The notes beneath the pieces were generated by a model. That model saw nothing but the letters and a program-made list of their open reading frames with translations. It was not told the origin of the DNA and ran no database searches. From Pseudomonadota bacterium (GTDB taxonomy: Bacteria; Pseudomonadota; Alphaproteobacteria; UBA2136; JASBTF01), in contig JASBTF010000001.1 of NCBI GenBank assembly GCA_030148545.1, positions 194,885 to 258,884 of the forward strand: a stretch of DNA of 64,000 nt, read 5' to 3'. The translations under genes were made by a program, and so were the position numbers. Shown in pieces: positions 10,591-20,509 of the stretch. The stretch's first letter is position 1. Each line of letters begins with the position of its first letter.

Positions 10591-11280
10591 GTGACTGAGT
10601 TTTTAGCCCATTTGCTGTTTCCAATTGATGAGGCACAGCGGTTTTTTACCTTGCTCATCTTGGGTTTTGTGGTTGCCTATACGCCGCTGCGTTATCCGTT
10701 TACGTGGCTGGAAACATTTTTTCATGAGTTCTCTCATGGGCTAGCTGCTGCTTTAACTTTTGGTAAAATTCACCGTATCCAAGTTTTGTTTAATGGGGCT
10801 GGTAAGTGTTTCACCAGTGGTGGCTGGAGCTTACCTATTTTGTTTGCTGGCTATGCCGGCGCCGTAGGGTGGGGCACGTTACTGTATTATGCTGGGTGGC
10901 GCGCTACTAACGAGCATGCCCTGCTGATACATGCTCTGCTTTGCGGCATGATGGTGCTGGTAACTCTGCTATGGGTGCGGGACTTGCGCACGATGCTTAT
11001 TATGGCCTTTATTACCTTAATTTTTGCTTTCCCCCTTATGTTTGCAGAGGTGGCAATAGCCCACGTATTACTCCAGTTTGCGGGGCTGTATGTATTGCTT
11101 TCGGCTTTGCGGGCGCCACTAGCACTTATTGATGGTAAGCAAGTTGGCGATGGTGCCGAACTGCAAAAACGCACGCTACTCCACGAGTATATTTGGATTT
11201 TCCTATGGGTAGCATTAGCAATACTAGCATTGGGCTATGTGGCTAATGGTACATTAACGGGTGATTGGCAGGTCGGTTAG
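10591..11280 (+). CDS. M50-type membrane metallopeptidase
   Basis: HEFSH (HExxH) in TM context; multi-TM. Confidence 0.75.
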   Translation: MTEFLAHLLFPIDEAQRFFTLLILGFVVAYTPLRYPFTWLETFFHEFSHGLAAALTFGKIHRIQVLFNGAGKCFTSGGWSLPILFAGYAGAVGWGTLLYYAGWRATNEHALLIHALLCGMMVLVTLLWVRDLRTMLIMAFITLIFAFPLMFAEVAIAHVLLQFAGLYVLLSALRAPLALIDGKQVGDGAELQKRTLLHEYIWIFLWVALAILALGYVANGTLTGDWQVG

Positions 11281-11281
11281 C

Positions 11282-12022
11282 ATGTACCCCGATGTTGTTA
11301 AACTCCGCCGTTGGTATAATTCCCCGCTTGGCAAAGCGGCAACGCAGGTGCTTAAGCGACAGTTTAGCCAGCTGTTGCCACCTCAACCGCAACGTGTGCT
11401 GGTGTTGGGCTATGGCTTGCCGTTGGCAGCGCTGTGGCAAAAAGAGAATCACCAAATTTATTTGGGACTACCCGCGCAAATGGGGGCGACATGGTGGCCA
11501 GAAGGCGCGGAAAACAGCACCACATTGCTATGGGAGCATGCGCTACCGTTTGCCGATGAAAGCTTTGACCATATTATTTGTCATCATGTGTTGGAATTTA
11601 CAGCCTCAGCCACAGGCTTGCTGGCCGAAGCTAATCGCTGCCTTAAACCCACAGGCACGCTTACAGTTATTGCGCCAAACCGCATGAGCCCGTGGAGCTG
11701 GCGTGAAGGAACACCACTAGGGCGTGGCCACCCCTTTACGGCTGGGCAGCTCTGCCGGTTGGTAGAAAATCATGATTTTCAGGTAATTAACCAAGGTAAA
11801 TGCCTATACCAATGGCCGTTAAGTAGCAAAAAGGGGCGTAAAATTGCGCCTGTATTAGAGCGGATGGGTGCTTACCTATGGCCATGGGCTGGGGGCTGGG
11901 TATGGTTGCAAGCAACCCCAGAGCATTTCGGCGGGCAGGCTATTCGTGGTCGCGATACGGTTTGGCCACCATTATTACTCCCCCGCTTTGGTTATGGTGC
12001 ACAGCGCGTAAAACAGCGTTAA
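11282..12022 (+). CDS. Class I SAM-dependent methyltransferase
   Basis: VLVLGYG, LPFADESFDHIICHHVLEF motifs. Confidence 0.85.
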   Translation: MYPDVVKLRRWYNSPLGKAATQVLKRQFSQLLPPQPQRVLVLGYGLPLAALWQKENHQIYLGLPAQMGATWWPEGAENSTTLLWEHALPFADESFDHIICHHVLEFTASATGLLAEANRCLKPTGTLTVIAPNRMSPWSWREGTPLGRGHPFTAGQLCRLVENHDFQVINQGKCLYQWPLSSKKGRKIAPVLERMGAYLWPWAGGWVWLQATPEHFGGQAIRGRDTVWPPLLLPRFGYGAQRVKQR

Positions 12023-12289
12023 TTGGTTACTTATCCACAGCTCAAATACTATATCTTGTACCCCTGTGGATAAGTGGGAAAATGTCAGCTAAAAATTATT
12101 TCCACAAAGGGGTTGACCAAGTTATCCACAAGGCGTACATTCTGAGCCCATCAGCCCCCTGATGTGGGTGTTGATAACCCAAAAAAGAGCATTAAAACCA
12201 ATAGGTTGCTCGCAAGATTATGTTCCTATTTAACTGTTTTGAAGTTAAAAGGAAGTTAAACACAAACCGAAGGTGAAAAGGAAAGCCTC
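12023..12289. promoter_or_regulatory. Candidate oriC / DnaA-box cluster upstream of rpsT-dnaA
   Basis: Perfect 9-mers TTATCCACA 12031-12039, TGTGGATAA 12065-12073, TTATCCACA 12122-12130. Confidence 0.65.
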
Positions 12290-12559
12290 ATGGCCAATAG
12301 CCCTCAAGCAAAGAAACGTGCTCGTCAAACCGAAGTACGTACTGAGCGTAACAAAGCACGCATGAGCCGTATTCGTACTGCGTTGCGTAAGTTTGAAACT
12401 GCACTGAAAAGTGGCGACAAAGCATCAATTGGTGGTGCCTTTAAAGCTGCTATGAGTGAGCTACACACTGGTGTGAGCAAAGGCGTGCTGAAGAAATCTA
12501 CAGCAAGTCGTAAGGTAAGCCGTTTGGCTGCTGACGTTAAGCGCCAACAGGCTGCTTAA
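12290..12559 (+). CDS. rpsT: 30S ribosomal protein S20
   Basis: [30 protein letters not shown]. Confidence 0.97.
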   Translation: MANSPQAKKRARQTEVRTERNKARMSRIRTALRKFETALKSGDKASIGGAFKAAMSELHTGVSKGVLKKSTASRKVSRLAADVKRQQAA

Positions 12560-12629
12560 TACCTTTGGTTTTGTGCGGGGAAACCCGCCTCCAAACCCAA
12601 CAAAATAAGTAAGAGGGGAACCGTGCATT

Positions 12630-14012
12630 ATGGACGGACAGGGGTGGTCTATCGTTAAGGAGCGTTTGCGCGCTCAGGTTACAGCCGAAGATTTTGAGAA
12701 TTGGCTAGAACCGCTGGAAGTTGAATCTTCAAACACCGACAGCAGTGCTGTTACCCTTTCTGTCCCCTCTAAATTCTTCGTTGACTACCTGCAACGCCAT
12801 TACACTGACCTTATTCAATCTCACCTCCGCGAAACACTAAATAATGAAGCTGCAAGCGTAGGTTATGTGGTGCGTGCGCCGTTCCAAAACGCACCTAAGG
12901 CCGATAGTTCAGCATCACCAGTAGCTGCTACAGAACTTCCTGCTGCTAATGGTGCACAGGTGACCGATGCCAGCGGTGATACCCTGATGCAAGGTGGTCG
13001 TTTAAATCCGGCATATCGTTTTGATACCTTTGTGACTGGTAAATCTAACAGCTTTGCTTTTGCTGCGGCACAGCGCATTGCTGAGAGTGACGACACAGTT
13101 TACAACCCGTTCTTCCTCCACGGTGGTGTTGGCTTGGGTAAAACTCACCTGATGCACGCTATTGGTAACTACATTACTGAGCAATTCCCCGACCGCCAGG
13201 TGTTGTACATTTCTGCTGAGCAGTTTCTGTACCGTTTTATTCGTGCCCTGCGGGACCGTAAAACCGTGCAATTTAAAGAAGCTTTCCGCAGTGTAGACGT
13301 GCTGATGATTGACGATATCCAGTTTATTGCTGGTAAAGAGAGCACGCAGGAAGAGTTTTTCCACACCTTTAATGCGTTGGTAGAGCTGGGTAAGCAAATT
13401 GTGCTCACTGCCGACCGCAGCCCACATGAGCTGGCCAATATTGAAGACCGTTTGCGCAGCCGTTTGGCCTGTGGTCTCACAACAGAAATTCATAGCCCTG
13501 ACCTGGAAACTCGCCTGGCTATTTTGCAGAAAAAAGCTGTGCATTTGGGCATGAACTTGCCTGATGATGTGGCCAACCTACTGGCTGAACGCATTACCAG
13601 TAACGTACGTGAGCTAGAAGGTGCGTTAAATCGTTTGGCTGCGCACAGCAACCTTACTGGTCAGCCTATTTCTATTGAAGGGGCGCATCAACAATTGGCA
13701 GACATGTTCCGTGCCAGCTGGAAAGTGATTCAGATTGAAGATATCCAAAAAGCAGTGACCGAGCACTACCGCCTGCGCATGACTGACCTGTTGGCAGCAC
13801 GCCGTAGCCGCCACATTGCTCGCCCACGCCAAGTGGCTATGTACTTGTGCAAGCAACTCACCAGCAAATCGTTCCCCGATATTGGTAAAGCCTTTGGTGG
13901 GCGCGACCACACCACGGTAATTCACGCCGTACGCACCATTGAAAAAATGATGTCCACCGACCCTAGCATTGCCGAAGATGTGACACTGCTTGAACAGCGC
14001 TTGCAGGGGTAG
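12630..14012 (+). CDS. dnaA: Chromosomal replication initiator protein DnaA
   Basis: FFLHGGVGLGKTHLMHAIGN, DVLMIDDIQFIAGK, FGGRDHTTVIHA. Confidence 0.98.
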   Translation: MDGQGWSIVKERLRAQVTAEDFENWLEPLEVESSNTDSSAVTLSVPSKFFVDYLQRHYTDLIQSHLRETLNNEAASVGYVVRAPFQNAPKADSSASPVAATELPAANGAQVTDASGDTLMQGGRLNPAYRFDTFVTGKSNSFAFAAAQRIAESDDTVYNPFFLHGGVGLGKTHLMHAIGNYITEQFPDRQVLYISAEQFLYRFIRALRDRKTVQFKEAFRSVDVLMIDDIQFIAGKESTQEEFFHTFNALVELGKQIVLTADRSPHELANIEDRLRSRLACGLTTEIHSPDLETRLAILQKKAVHLGMNLPDDVANLLAERITSNVRELEGALNRLAAHSNLTGQPISIEGAHQQLADMFRASWKVIQIEDIQKAVTEHYRLRMTDLLAARRSRHIARPRQVAMYLCKQLTSKSFPDIGKAFGGRDHTTVIHAVRTIEKMMSTDPSIAEDVTLLEQRLQG

Positions 14013-14014
14013 CT

Positions 14015-14440
14015 TTGGTGGAAATAGTATCTTTTCACCATGTTGCTATTGCGGTGAAAGATGCTGCTCTTAGTATAGAGTTTTACCAAAAATTAGGCTT
14101 CCAAGTTGTTAAAGATTATCAAGAACAAGATGCTTCTGTGCGTGTGGTGCATATGCAGCTTAAAAATTTTATTCTAGAAATTTTTACATTTGCTCAAATG
14201 TATGATGCACCTAGTGCAATGAATACGCGTGAGCAGGATTTATGCACTGTGGGTACAAAGCATTTTGCTATGAGAGTACATGATATCCAGATGGCACTAA
14301 AAGAAGTTGAAAGTTTAGGCATTGTGGCTGTTGACAATCCTCCTAAGGTAGGGCGGACAGGTATTGAATATTTCTTTATAAAAGATCCAGATGCTAACTG
14401 GGTTGAGTTTGTTCAAGATAATCGTGGGTTTTTGGACTAA
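14015..14440 (+). CDS. VOC family (glyoxalase-like) protein
   Basis: FHHVAIAVKDAALSIEFYQKLGF...KDPDANWVEFVQ. Confidence 0.85.
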   Translation: MVEIVSFHHVAIAVKDAALSIEFYQKLGFQVVKDYQEQDASVRVVHMQLKNFILEIFTFAQMYDAPSAMNTREQDLCTVGTKHFAMRVHDIQMALKEVESLGIVAVDNPPKVGRTGIEYFFIKDPDANWVEFVQDNRGFLD

Positions 14441-14481
14441 ACATTGGCAGCTAGCCTAATTTTAAGCTACTTTATTTATCA

Positions 14482-15183
14482 ATGCCAACTTCAAAACCAA
14501 TCCTGATTATTACGCATAGTGCTACGTGTCCGTTGGGGCAGTTGCCGGCTGTATTGGGTGAGCTGGGGTTAGAGTATCATGTGCATTGTACCAAGCAGGA
14601 CGGTGCTCCACCATTGCTAGATGGTTTTGCTGGCGCCATTATTATGGGTGGCATTATGGGTGTTTACGATGCTGGCCGCCTGCCATGGCTGGAGGATGAA
14701 ATGGGGTGGTTGAGTACGTTTGCCATGCCGTCTGGTAAGCCAATTTTGGGGATTTGTTTGGGCTGCCAAATGTTGGCAGCGGTAACAGGTGGTAAAGTAA
14801 GCGAGGGTAGTAGCGGTTATTCCTTAGGGTTTTATCAGCAAAAACTGGTGCATGAGGATGCTGTGTTTGGCCATGAGCTTGCCGGTTACCCCACACTGCG
14901 TTTTCATGGTGATACTTATACACTGGGCCATAGTGCATTACGCTTGGCGGAAGGCCATCCCTATATAGAACAAGCCGCTAAGTTTGCCGATAAGGTGTAT
15001 GGCGTACAGTTCCACCCCGAGGCTAACGAAGCATGGCTTGACTGTTTTATTGATTATTATGTTAAATATAAGAAAGAATTACCAAATCACCTGACCAGAG
15101 AAGGCCTGCACGCGCAATTACAGCAGCATAAAGAGCCGGTGCGGGTGTGGTTCAAAGCATTTCTTAGCCGTTTGTTTGCTTAA
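14482..15183 (+). CDS. Class I glutamine amidotransferase (GMP-synthase-like)
   Basis: GKPILGICLGCQMLA nucleophile region and YGVQFHPEA. Confidence 0.88.
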   Translation: MPTSKPILIITHSATCPLGQLPAVLGELGLEYHVHCTKQDGAPPLLDGFAGAIIMGGIMGVYDAGRLPWLEDEMGWLSTFAMPSGKPILGICLGCQMLAAVTGGKVSEGSSGYSLGFYQQKLVHEDAVFGHELAGYPTLRFHGDTYTLGHSALRLAEGHPYIEQAAKFADKVYGVQFHPEANEAWLDCFIDYYVKYKKELPNHLTREGLHAQLQQHKEPVRVWFKAFLSRLFA

Positions 15184-15221
15184 AATTCTACTAAGCAGAG
15201 CTAGAGCGTGAGTTTTCCTGT

Positions 15222-15322
15222 GACTTACATCCTGTGCCTACGGCACGCATATAAGTCTTCGGGACATAGCTTTAAAAACGATACTTAATCGTTTTTTGCC
15301 GCGTGGCGGCACCAAGCTAGTC
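15222..15322 (-). repeat. Structured repeat family A, copy A1
   Basis: P0 TAGCTT/AAGCTA, P1 GCCGC-CAC-GCGGC, P2 AAAAACGAT-TAAGT-ATCGTTTTT, GTCCCG, extended P3 GACTTA...TAAGTC. Confidence 0.85.
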
Positions 15323-15337
15323 TGGCACAGCTCCTGC
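15323..15337 (+). promoter_or_regulatory. Sigma-54 promoter-like site upstream of flagellin
   Basis: TGGCAC-AGCTC-CTGC (-24/-12 spacing correct). Confidence 0.7.
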
Positions 15338-15373
15338 ATATACCTACTTGTACAATTTTGTGAGGAGTAGGCT

Positions 15374-17674
15374 ATGACAGTATCAATCATTAGTAATCAG
15401 GCAGCTACTGCGGCACGCAGCGCATTGCAAAGTGCTAGCGAAGGCTCGCGTATTGCTATTAACAAAGTCTCCTCTGGCCAGCGTGTATTTAGTGCAGAAG
15501 AAGATGCAGCCGCCATTGCCATTGGTGCTGGCTTGCGTATGACCACAGCTGGCTTACAAACAGCTAGCCTTAATGCACGTAGTGGCGTGAGCATGCTGCA
15601 ATTAGCCGATGGAGCCATGAGCCAATTGGGTGATGCGTTAACACGCATGCAGTCGCTGGCGGTGCAGGCGGCATCTTCGCAGTATTCAGCGGCAGCCCGT
15701 GCCACAATTGATGCAGAATTTCAGCAAATTAAAGCTGAGGTTTCGCGTATTGTGAATGATACAGAATTTAATGGTACCAACTTACTTGCTGGTGGCCCAC
15801 TTAATACAGCTATTGAGCCTAGTAGCTTAAGCAGCAAAGGTATTAGCGTTTTTGAATATGAAGAAACCTTGATTACGAGCGATACAAGCCACCGTATTGA
15901 GTACGATGCCTCTACCGAGACAATGACGCTGTTCCGTACCGAAGGTGCCACCACAACCAGCCAGTCGATTGACCTGACGCTACTGGTTGATGATGTAGCC
16001 GGTGCTGGCGAAAACATGATTGAAAATGAAAATTTATACGTAAACTTTAATACAGTAGGCTTGGTTCTCACGCTAGATAACGGCTTTGACCGTAATACCT
16101 CGTTTGGTATGGGTGCTGTGGTAACCACCACTGCGGGTGATGTAACGTCTACTGCAGCAAGCCGTGCGGTAGATGAAAATATTAGCGAAGCGGCCATGCA
16201 GGCTTTAGCTGCTTTGGGCACGCTTAATACCACCACTGGGTTACACCCCGTAACGTTAGAAACCGATGGCGCTAACATTAATGTGGCTGGTATTACAGGT
16301 TTACGCACCGCACAGTATGCGGTGGAAGAGGCAGCTACAGCAGCTACCGATGGTGTAAGCATTACGGCGTTTGATGGTGGGGTGGTAACTGGCACTGCAA
16401 CCTATCGCTATAGTTACGATAGCAGCACCGAAATCATGACCCTTAATGAAATTGATGGCGGTGTGGTGGCAACACAAACGGTAGATGTAGGTGCTCTTAT
16501 TGATGCCGCGGTGACTACAGCGGGAACAAACCTAACCGGTACGCAAGAAGTTGAGGTAGATTTTAGTACGCTGGGTGTTACGCTCACGTTGGATAATAGC
16601 TTTGTACGTGGTACCGATATTGCGCAAGCAATCATTACAGAAACAATAGCTGGTGATGTTACTGTAGGCACCGAAACACTCGCATTTGATACGACTAATA
16701 TTACTCCGGCAGCTATTAATGCTTTAAATAGCTTGGGCGCAGCAGCTGTAGACTTGGTAAATGGTACGTTGGATGTCACCATGTCGACCGATGGTGCTAA
16801 TGTGACCATTGCTGGTATTGCTGGGTTAAAATATTCCTTAAATGGTGGTGGTGTAGGCCTTGCTGGTGCTGCTACAGGTAACCTCACGCTAGGTGGCCCT
16901 GCCAACACGGTAGATATTTACATTAATGATGGTGGTAGCGATGTACAAATTGCCACGCTAACACTAACCAACGTTGCAACCACTGGTGCTACCGACCGGG
17001 TGATTGAAATGGATTTCACCAAAGGTATGTTTGCACAAACTTTGGCCGCACCAGGTGTGGTCAGCGCTGATGGTGCAAATTCTTCTAACCTGGCATTGGG
17101 TACACGCACCAAAAACTTGGTAGAATTTTACATTAACGATGGTACCAGCAACGTGCATTTATCTACGTTGGACTTGGCAAATCTCTCCACCGTAGGTGCT
17201 ACCGATCAAGTGCTGAGCATGGAGCTTTCCACCGGTATGTTTGGGCAAGATTATGATCCAGATAACGGCCAGACCTATTTGACTTACATGGTAGGGACAG
17301 GAAACGACCGTGATGAAGATTTGATTCGGGTAGGGATTAACGCTCTAAACTTAGAAGCCTTAGGCCTAACAAATCTGAATGTAACAACCGAGGCAAACTC
17401 CAATAGTTCTATTAGCGTACTTGCCGATGCTATTTCTGTGCTTAACACCGCGCGGGCAGGTATTGGTGCGGCACAGTCTCGTTTGGAATTGGCTGCTAGC
17501 AACTTGGCCAGTGCGTTAGAGAATAATGAAATTGCGCGTTCAACATTGCTCGATGCCGATACCGCAAAGGAAATTACAGAGCTCACACGCCAGCAGTTGT
17601 TGATGGAAGCAAGCACCAGCATGTTGGCGCAAGCGAATAGCCAGCCAGAAACACTACTGAGATTGCTACAGTAA
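15374..17674 (+). CDS. fliC: Flagellin with long, internally duplicated variable region
   Basis: Conserved N-term (RIAINKVSSGQRVFSAEEDAAAIAIG...) and C-term flagellin helices around ~500 aa insert. Confidence 0.93.
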   Translation: MTVSIISNQAATAARSALQSASEGSRIAINKVSSGQRVFSAEEDAAAIAIGAGLRMTTAGLQTASLNARSGVSMLQLADGAMSQLGDALTRMQSLAVQAASSQYSAAARATIDAEFQQIKAEVSRIVNDTEFNGTNLLAGGPLNTAIEPSSLSSKGISVFEYEETLITSDTSHRIEYDASTETMTLFRTEGATTTSQSIDLTLLVDDVAGAGENMIENENLYVNFNTVGLVLTLDNGFDRNTSFGMGAVVTTTAGDVTSTAASRAVDENISEAAMQALAALGTLNTTTGLHPVTLETDGANINVAGITGLRTAQYAVEEAATAATDGVSITAFDGGVVTGTATYRYSYDSSTEIMTLNEIDGGVVATQTVDVGALIDAAVTTAGTNLTGTQEVEVDFSTLGVTLTLDNSFVRGTDIAQAIITETIAGDVTVGTETLAFDTTNITPAAINALNSLGAAAVDLVNGTLDVTMSTDGANVTIAGIAGLKYSLNGGGVGLAGAATGNLTLGGPANTVDIYINDGGSDVQIATLTLTNVATTGATDRVIEMDFTKGMFAQTLAAPGVVSADGANSSNLALGTRTKNLVEFYINDGTSNVHLSTLDLANLSTVGATDQVLSMELSTGMFGQDYDPDNGQTYLTYMVGTGNDRDEDLIRVGINALNLEALGLTNLNVTTEANSNSSISVLADAISVLNTARAGIGAAQSRLELAASNLASALENNEIARSTLLDADTAKEITELTRQQLLMEASTSMLAQANSQPETLLRLLQ

Positions 17675-18054
17675 TGGCAGTAACAATTGACCCCACACAG
17701 CTACAAGGCGCGCTAGATCAAAGCGAACAGCAAGCTGCGTCTGCGCCATCGGCAAATGTGGTGGTGGGGCGTAGCAGTAGGGCATCACACCAGCAGGATA
17801 TTGTTCTGGACCGGCGCTTTAACTTAGATACCGCCTTAGAGAAAGCCTATAACACTGCCCAACACTACATGAATAAAAAACTGGCACTAGATGATATGGA
17901 ACTGGTGATGGAAGAATCGTCAGACGGTCCTGTGGGTGTGGTGCAAGAGCAAGATGGCGGCAAAAAACTCATGCGTTATGAAGGTCATGACCTACTACGG
18001 GCCTATGCGCATAACCACCAAACCCGTGGTGTGGTGGTGGATGGAATAACGTAA
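17674..18054 (+). CDS. Small flagellar-locus protein, possibly FlaG-like
   Basis: Between flagellin and fliD; C-term LMRYEGHDLLRAYAHNHQTRGVVVDG weakly FlaG-like. Confidence 0.45.
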   Translation: MAVTIDPTQLQGALDQSEQQAASAPSANVVVGRSSRASHQQDIVLDRRFNLDTALEKAYNTAQHYMNKKLALDDMELVMEESSDGPVGVVQEQDGGKKLMRYEGHDLLRAYAHNHQTRGVVVDGIT

Positions 18055-18154
18055 AAATAAGGTGATATTTGAGGTATGCAGTTCACTTGTGCTATAGTCC
18101 ATAAGTACAAAGGTGCATGTAGTACCAAGAAAGAGGAATGCCAGGTAAAGCATT

Positions 18155-19948
18155 ATGAGTAGTATTAATACACAGTTTCAGAGTACCACTGATTCCGGGA
18201 ACTTAGTTTTCTCCGGTTTGACGTCGGGTATTGATACCCAGTCCATTATTAACGCGTTGATGACAGCGCGTCGTGCACCAGCTGTACAAATTGAAAACAA
18301 AATTGCTGATAATACAACCAAGCTTACTGACTTGGGTGATTTGCGTACGTTGGCAAATAGCTTTACCAGCACACTGGATACGCTAAAGGGAAATAACTCA
18401 CTTTCCACCACCGATGTTTTTAATAGTCGTTTGGCATTTACAGCAGCGGCAGCAGCCAGTGGTGCCCCGGCAGACCACACGCCTTCTCAAGCGGGTGAAA
18501 TTGTTGGTGTTAGCGCAGGGTCAGGTGCTGAAACTGGCCAATACCGCGTTATTGTTAACCAGCGGGCGCAAGCACACCAAATTCAGTCGGATGTTATTAC
18601 CAGCACAACAACAGCACTGAACGATCTAGACGCAAACTTTGTTGGTACCTTTACCGTAAATGGTGAAACGGTAACCATTGATAGCGATGATACACTGTTG
18701 GATGCACGCGATAAAATTAACAACACCAATAGCGGTGTTACCGCAACGATTGTTAGCGCATCGGATACTGCGCATTACTTGGTTCTCACAAGTGATGATA
18801 CAGGTGTCGATAACGAAATGACCTTTGGTGCTGGTACCAGTGTGTCGGACACATTTGGCCTTACTTCTGGCGGTGCTATTAACGCGGGTAATGTGCTGCG
18901 CGATGGCTTGAATGCTCAGCTTACAGTGAATGGTATTAGCGGCATTGAGCGTGCTAGCAACACCATTACCGATGTTATTGATGGCCTAACTTTTAGTGTA
19001 TTTAAGGCCGAGGCAGATACCGAAATTACCATTGATGTTGAAAATGACCTCACCAGTATTACCACAGCGGTGAGTAACTTTGTTGATCAGTACAATGCCA
19101 TGCGCTCGTTTATTACCGACCAACGTACCGAGCGTGTCCGTGATGCAGATAACCCAAATGCCGATGCTGAGTTTGGCTCACTTTACGGCAATACTATTCT
19201 GCGCCAGCTGGAAGACCGCTTAAATAGCGTTATCTCCGATGAAGTGGCAGGGCTTAGCGATGGTTTCCAAAGTTTGTCACAAATTGGTATTACAGTGAGC
19301 AATAGCTTTGAGCTGGAAATTGATGCCACGACGTTTAACGAAAAAATTCTGAGCGATGTAGATGCGGTACGTAAAGTATTTGCGTTTGATGCACAAACAT
19401 CCGATGCGCGTTTGTCGGTGATTGGTCGTGATGGCTCAACCGATTACACGGTAGATGGCAGCAATGTTGTAGAGCCACTTTACTTAAACCTAGCAGGTAT
19501 CGACGCTAGCGGTAATATTACTGGTGGTAACATTAGTACCAGTAGTGGTAACGGCACAGCCGACGACAGCAGCCTGTCATTAAGTGGTAAAACAATTACG
19601 GTAGAAACCGGCCTAGGTGATGGCCTGATTATGTTCTTCGATGGTGCCGATAGCTTGGGTGCCGTAGCAGATATTGAAGTTACCTACACCCGTGGTGTTG
19701 CCGATCAACTGTACGACTTTTTTAACGACCTAACAAAACTAGATGGTCAAATTGATGAGTACGAAGAGACAGTTACTGATCAAAATACCGATTACGAAGA
19801 GCAAGTTGTACGTATTGATGAGCGCTTGGCCATTGTGCGTGCGCAACTGAGCCAGCAATTTTTGGCTATGGAAACAGCGCTAAGCGAGCTAGAAAACCTG
19901 CGCTCTACCATTGAATCTTTCACCGCAGCACAAAACGCAGATAATTAA
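18155..19948 (+). CDS. fliD: Flagellar hook-associated protein 2 (filament cap)
   Basis: GLTSGIDTQSIINALMTARRAPAVQIENKI; C-term coiled coil. Confidence 0.93.
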   Translation: MSSINTQFQSTTDSGNLVFSGLTSGIDTQSIINALMTARRAPAVQIENKIADNTTKLTDLGDLRTLANSFTSTLDTLKGNNSLSTTDVFNSRLAFTAAAAASGAPADHTPSQAGEIVGVSAGSGAETGQYRVIVNQRAQAHQIQSDVITSTTTALNDLDANFVGTFTVNGETVTIDSDDTLLDARDKINNTNSGVTATIVSASDTAHYLVLTSDDTGVDNEMTFGAGTSVSDTFGLTSGGAINAGNVLRDGLNAQLTVNGISGIERASNTITDVIDGLTFSVFKAEADTEITIDVENDLTSITTAVSNFVDQYNAMRSFITDQRTERVRDADNPNADAEFGSLYGNTILRQLEDRLNSVISDEVAGLSDGFQSLSQIGITVSNSFELEIDATTFNEKILSDVDAVRKVFAFDAQTSDARLSVIGRDGSTDYTVDGSNVVEPLYLNLAGIDASGNITGGNISTSSGNGTADDSSLSLSGKTITVETGLGDGLIMFFDGADSLGAVADIEVTYTRGVADQLYDFFNDLTKLDGQIDEYEETVTDQNTDYEEQVVRIDERLAIVRAQLSQQFLAMETALSELENLRSTIESFTAAQNADN

Positions 19949-19960
19949 GAGAGGACGGAC

Positions 19961-20419
19961 ATGAGCTACCAGAATGATCGTGCCCAACAGTACCTTGCAC
20001 AGCAAATTCAAAACGCAAGCCCTGCCGAGCAGGTGGTGATGCTGTATAACGGTGCCATTAAGTTCCTCAAGCAAGCAAAGCACGCCATTCAACAAGGGGA
20101 TGTGCAAGCACGCCATAATGCAAATACCCGTGCTAGCGATATTATTACCTACCTGTGGGAAATTTTGGATACCGATAGTGGGGGCGAAATGGCGCTGCGG
20201 CTACAGCGTATTTATAGCTATCTCATTACAAAAGCTATTGAGGTGGACGTACAAAACAGTGCCGCAGCTGTAGACGACATGATTGAGCACTTAACACCAT
20301 TGCGTGATGCATGGCATGAGCTGGCTCAGTCTCAAGCGGTGGCGCCAAAAGCTGGGGGAAAGGACCAACCAGCCCAGGCGGGGGAGCAACCCCCGACGAA
20401 GCGTAGTGCCTCAGCGTAA
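19961..20419 (+). CDS. fliS: Flagellar export chaperone FliS
   Basis: ASPAEQVVMLYNGAIKFLKQAKHAI. Confidence 0.93.
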   Translation: MSYQNDRAQQYLAQQIQNASPAEQVVMLYNGAIKFLKQAKHAIQQGDVQARHNANTRASDIITYLWEILDTDSGGEMALRLQRIYSYLITKAIEVDVQNSAAAVDDMIEHLTPLRDAWHELAQSQAVAPKAGGKDQPAQAGEQPPTKRSASA

Positions 20420-20509
20420 TACTTTATGCCGACAAACAGTCGGCAAAGCCGCTGTGCTTCTAGCAAGCATTTTATTTACCTAACTGATTGAGTATGCTAG
20501 CGTTAACGC

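Noticed and set aside
15721-16908. Minus-strand ORFs of 224 and 164 aa inside the flagellin gene
   Set aside because: Antisense to a well supported flagellin CDS; Ser/Val/Pro-rich composition typical of antisense frames.
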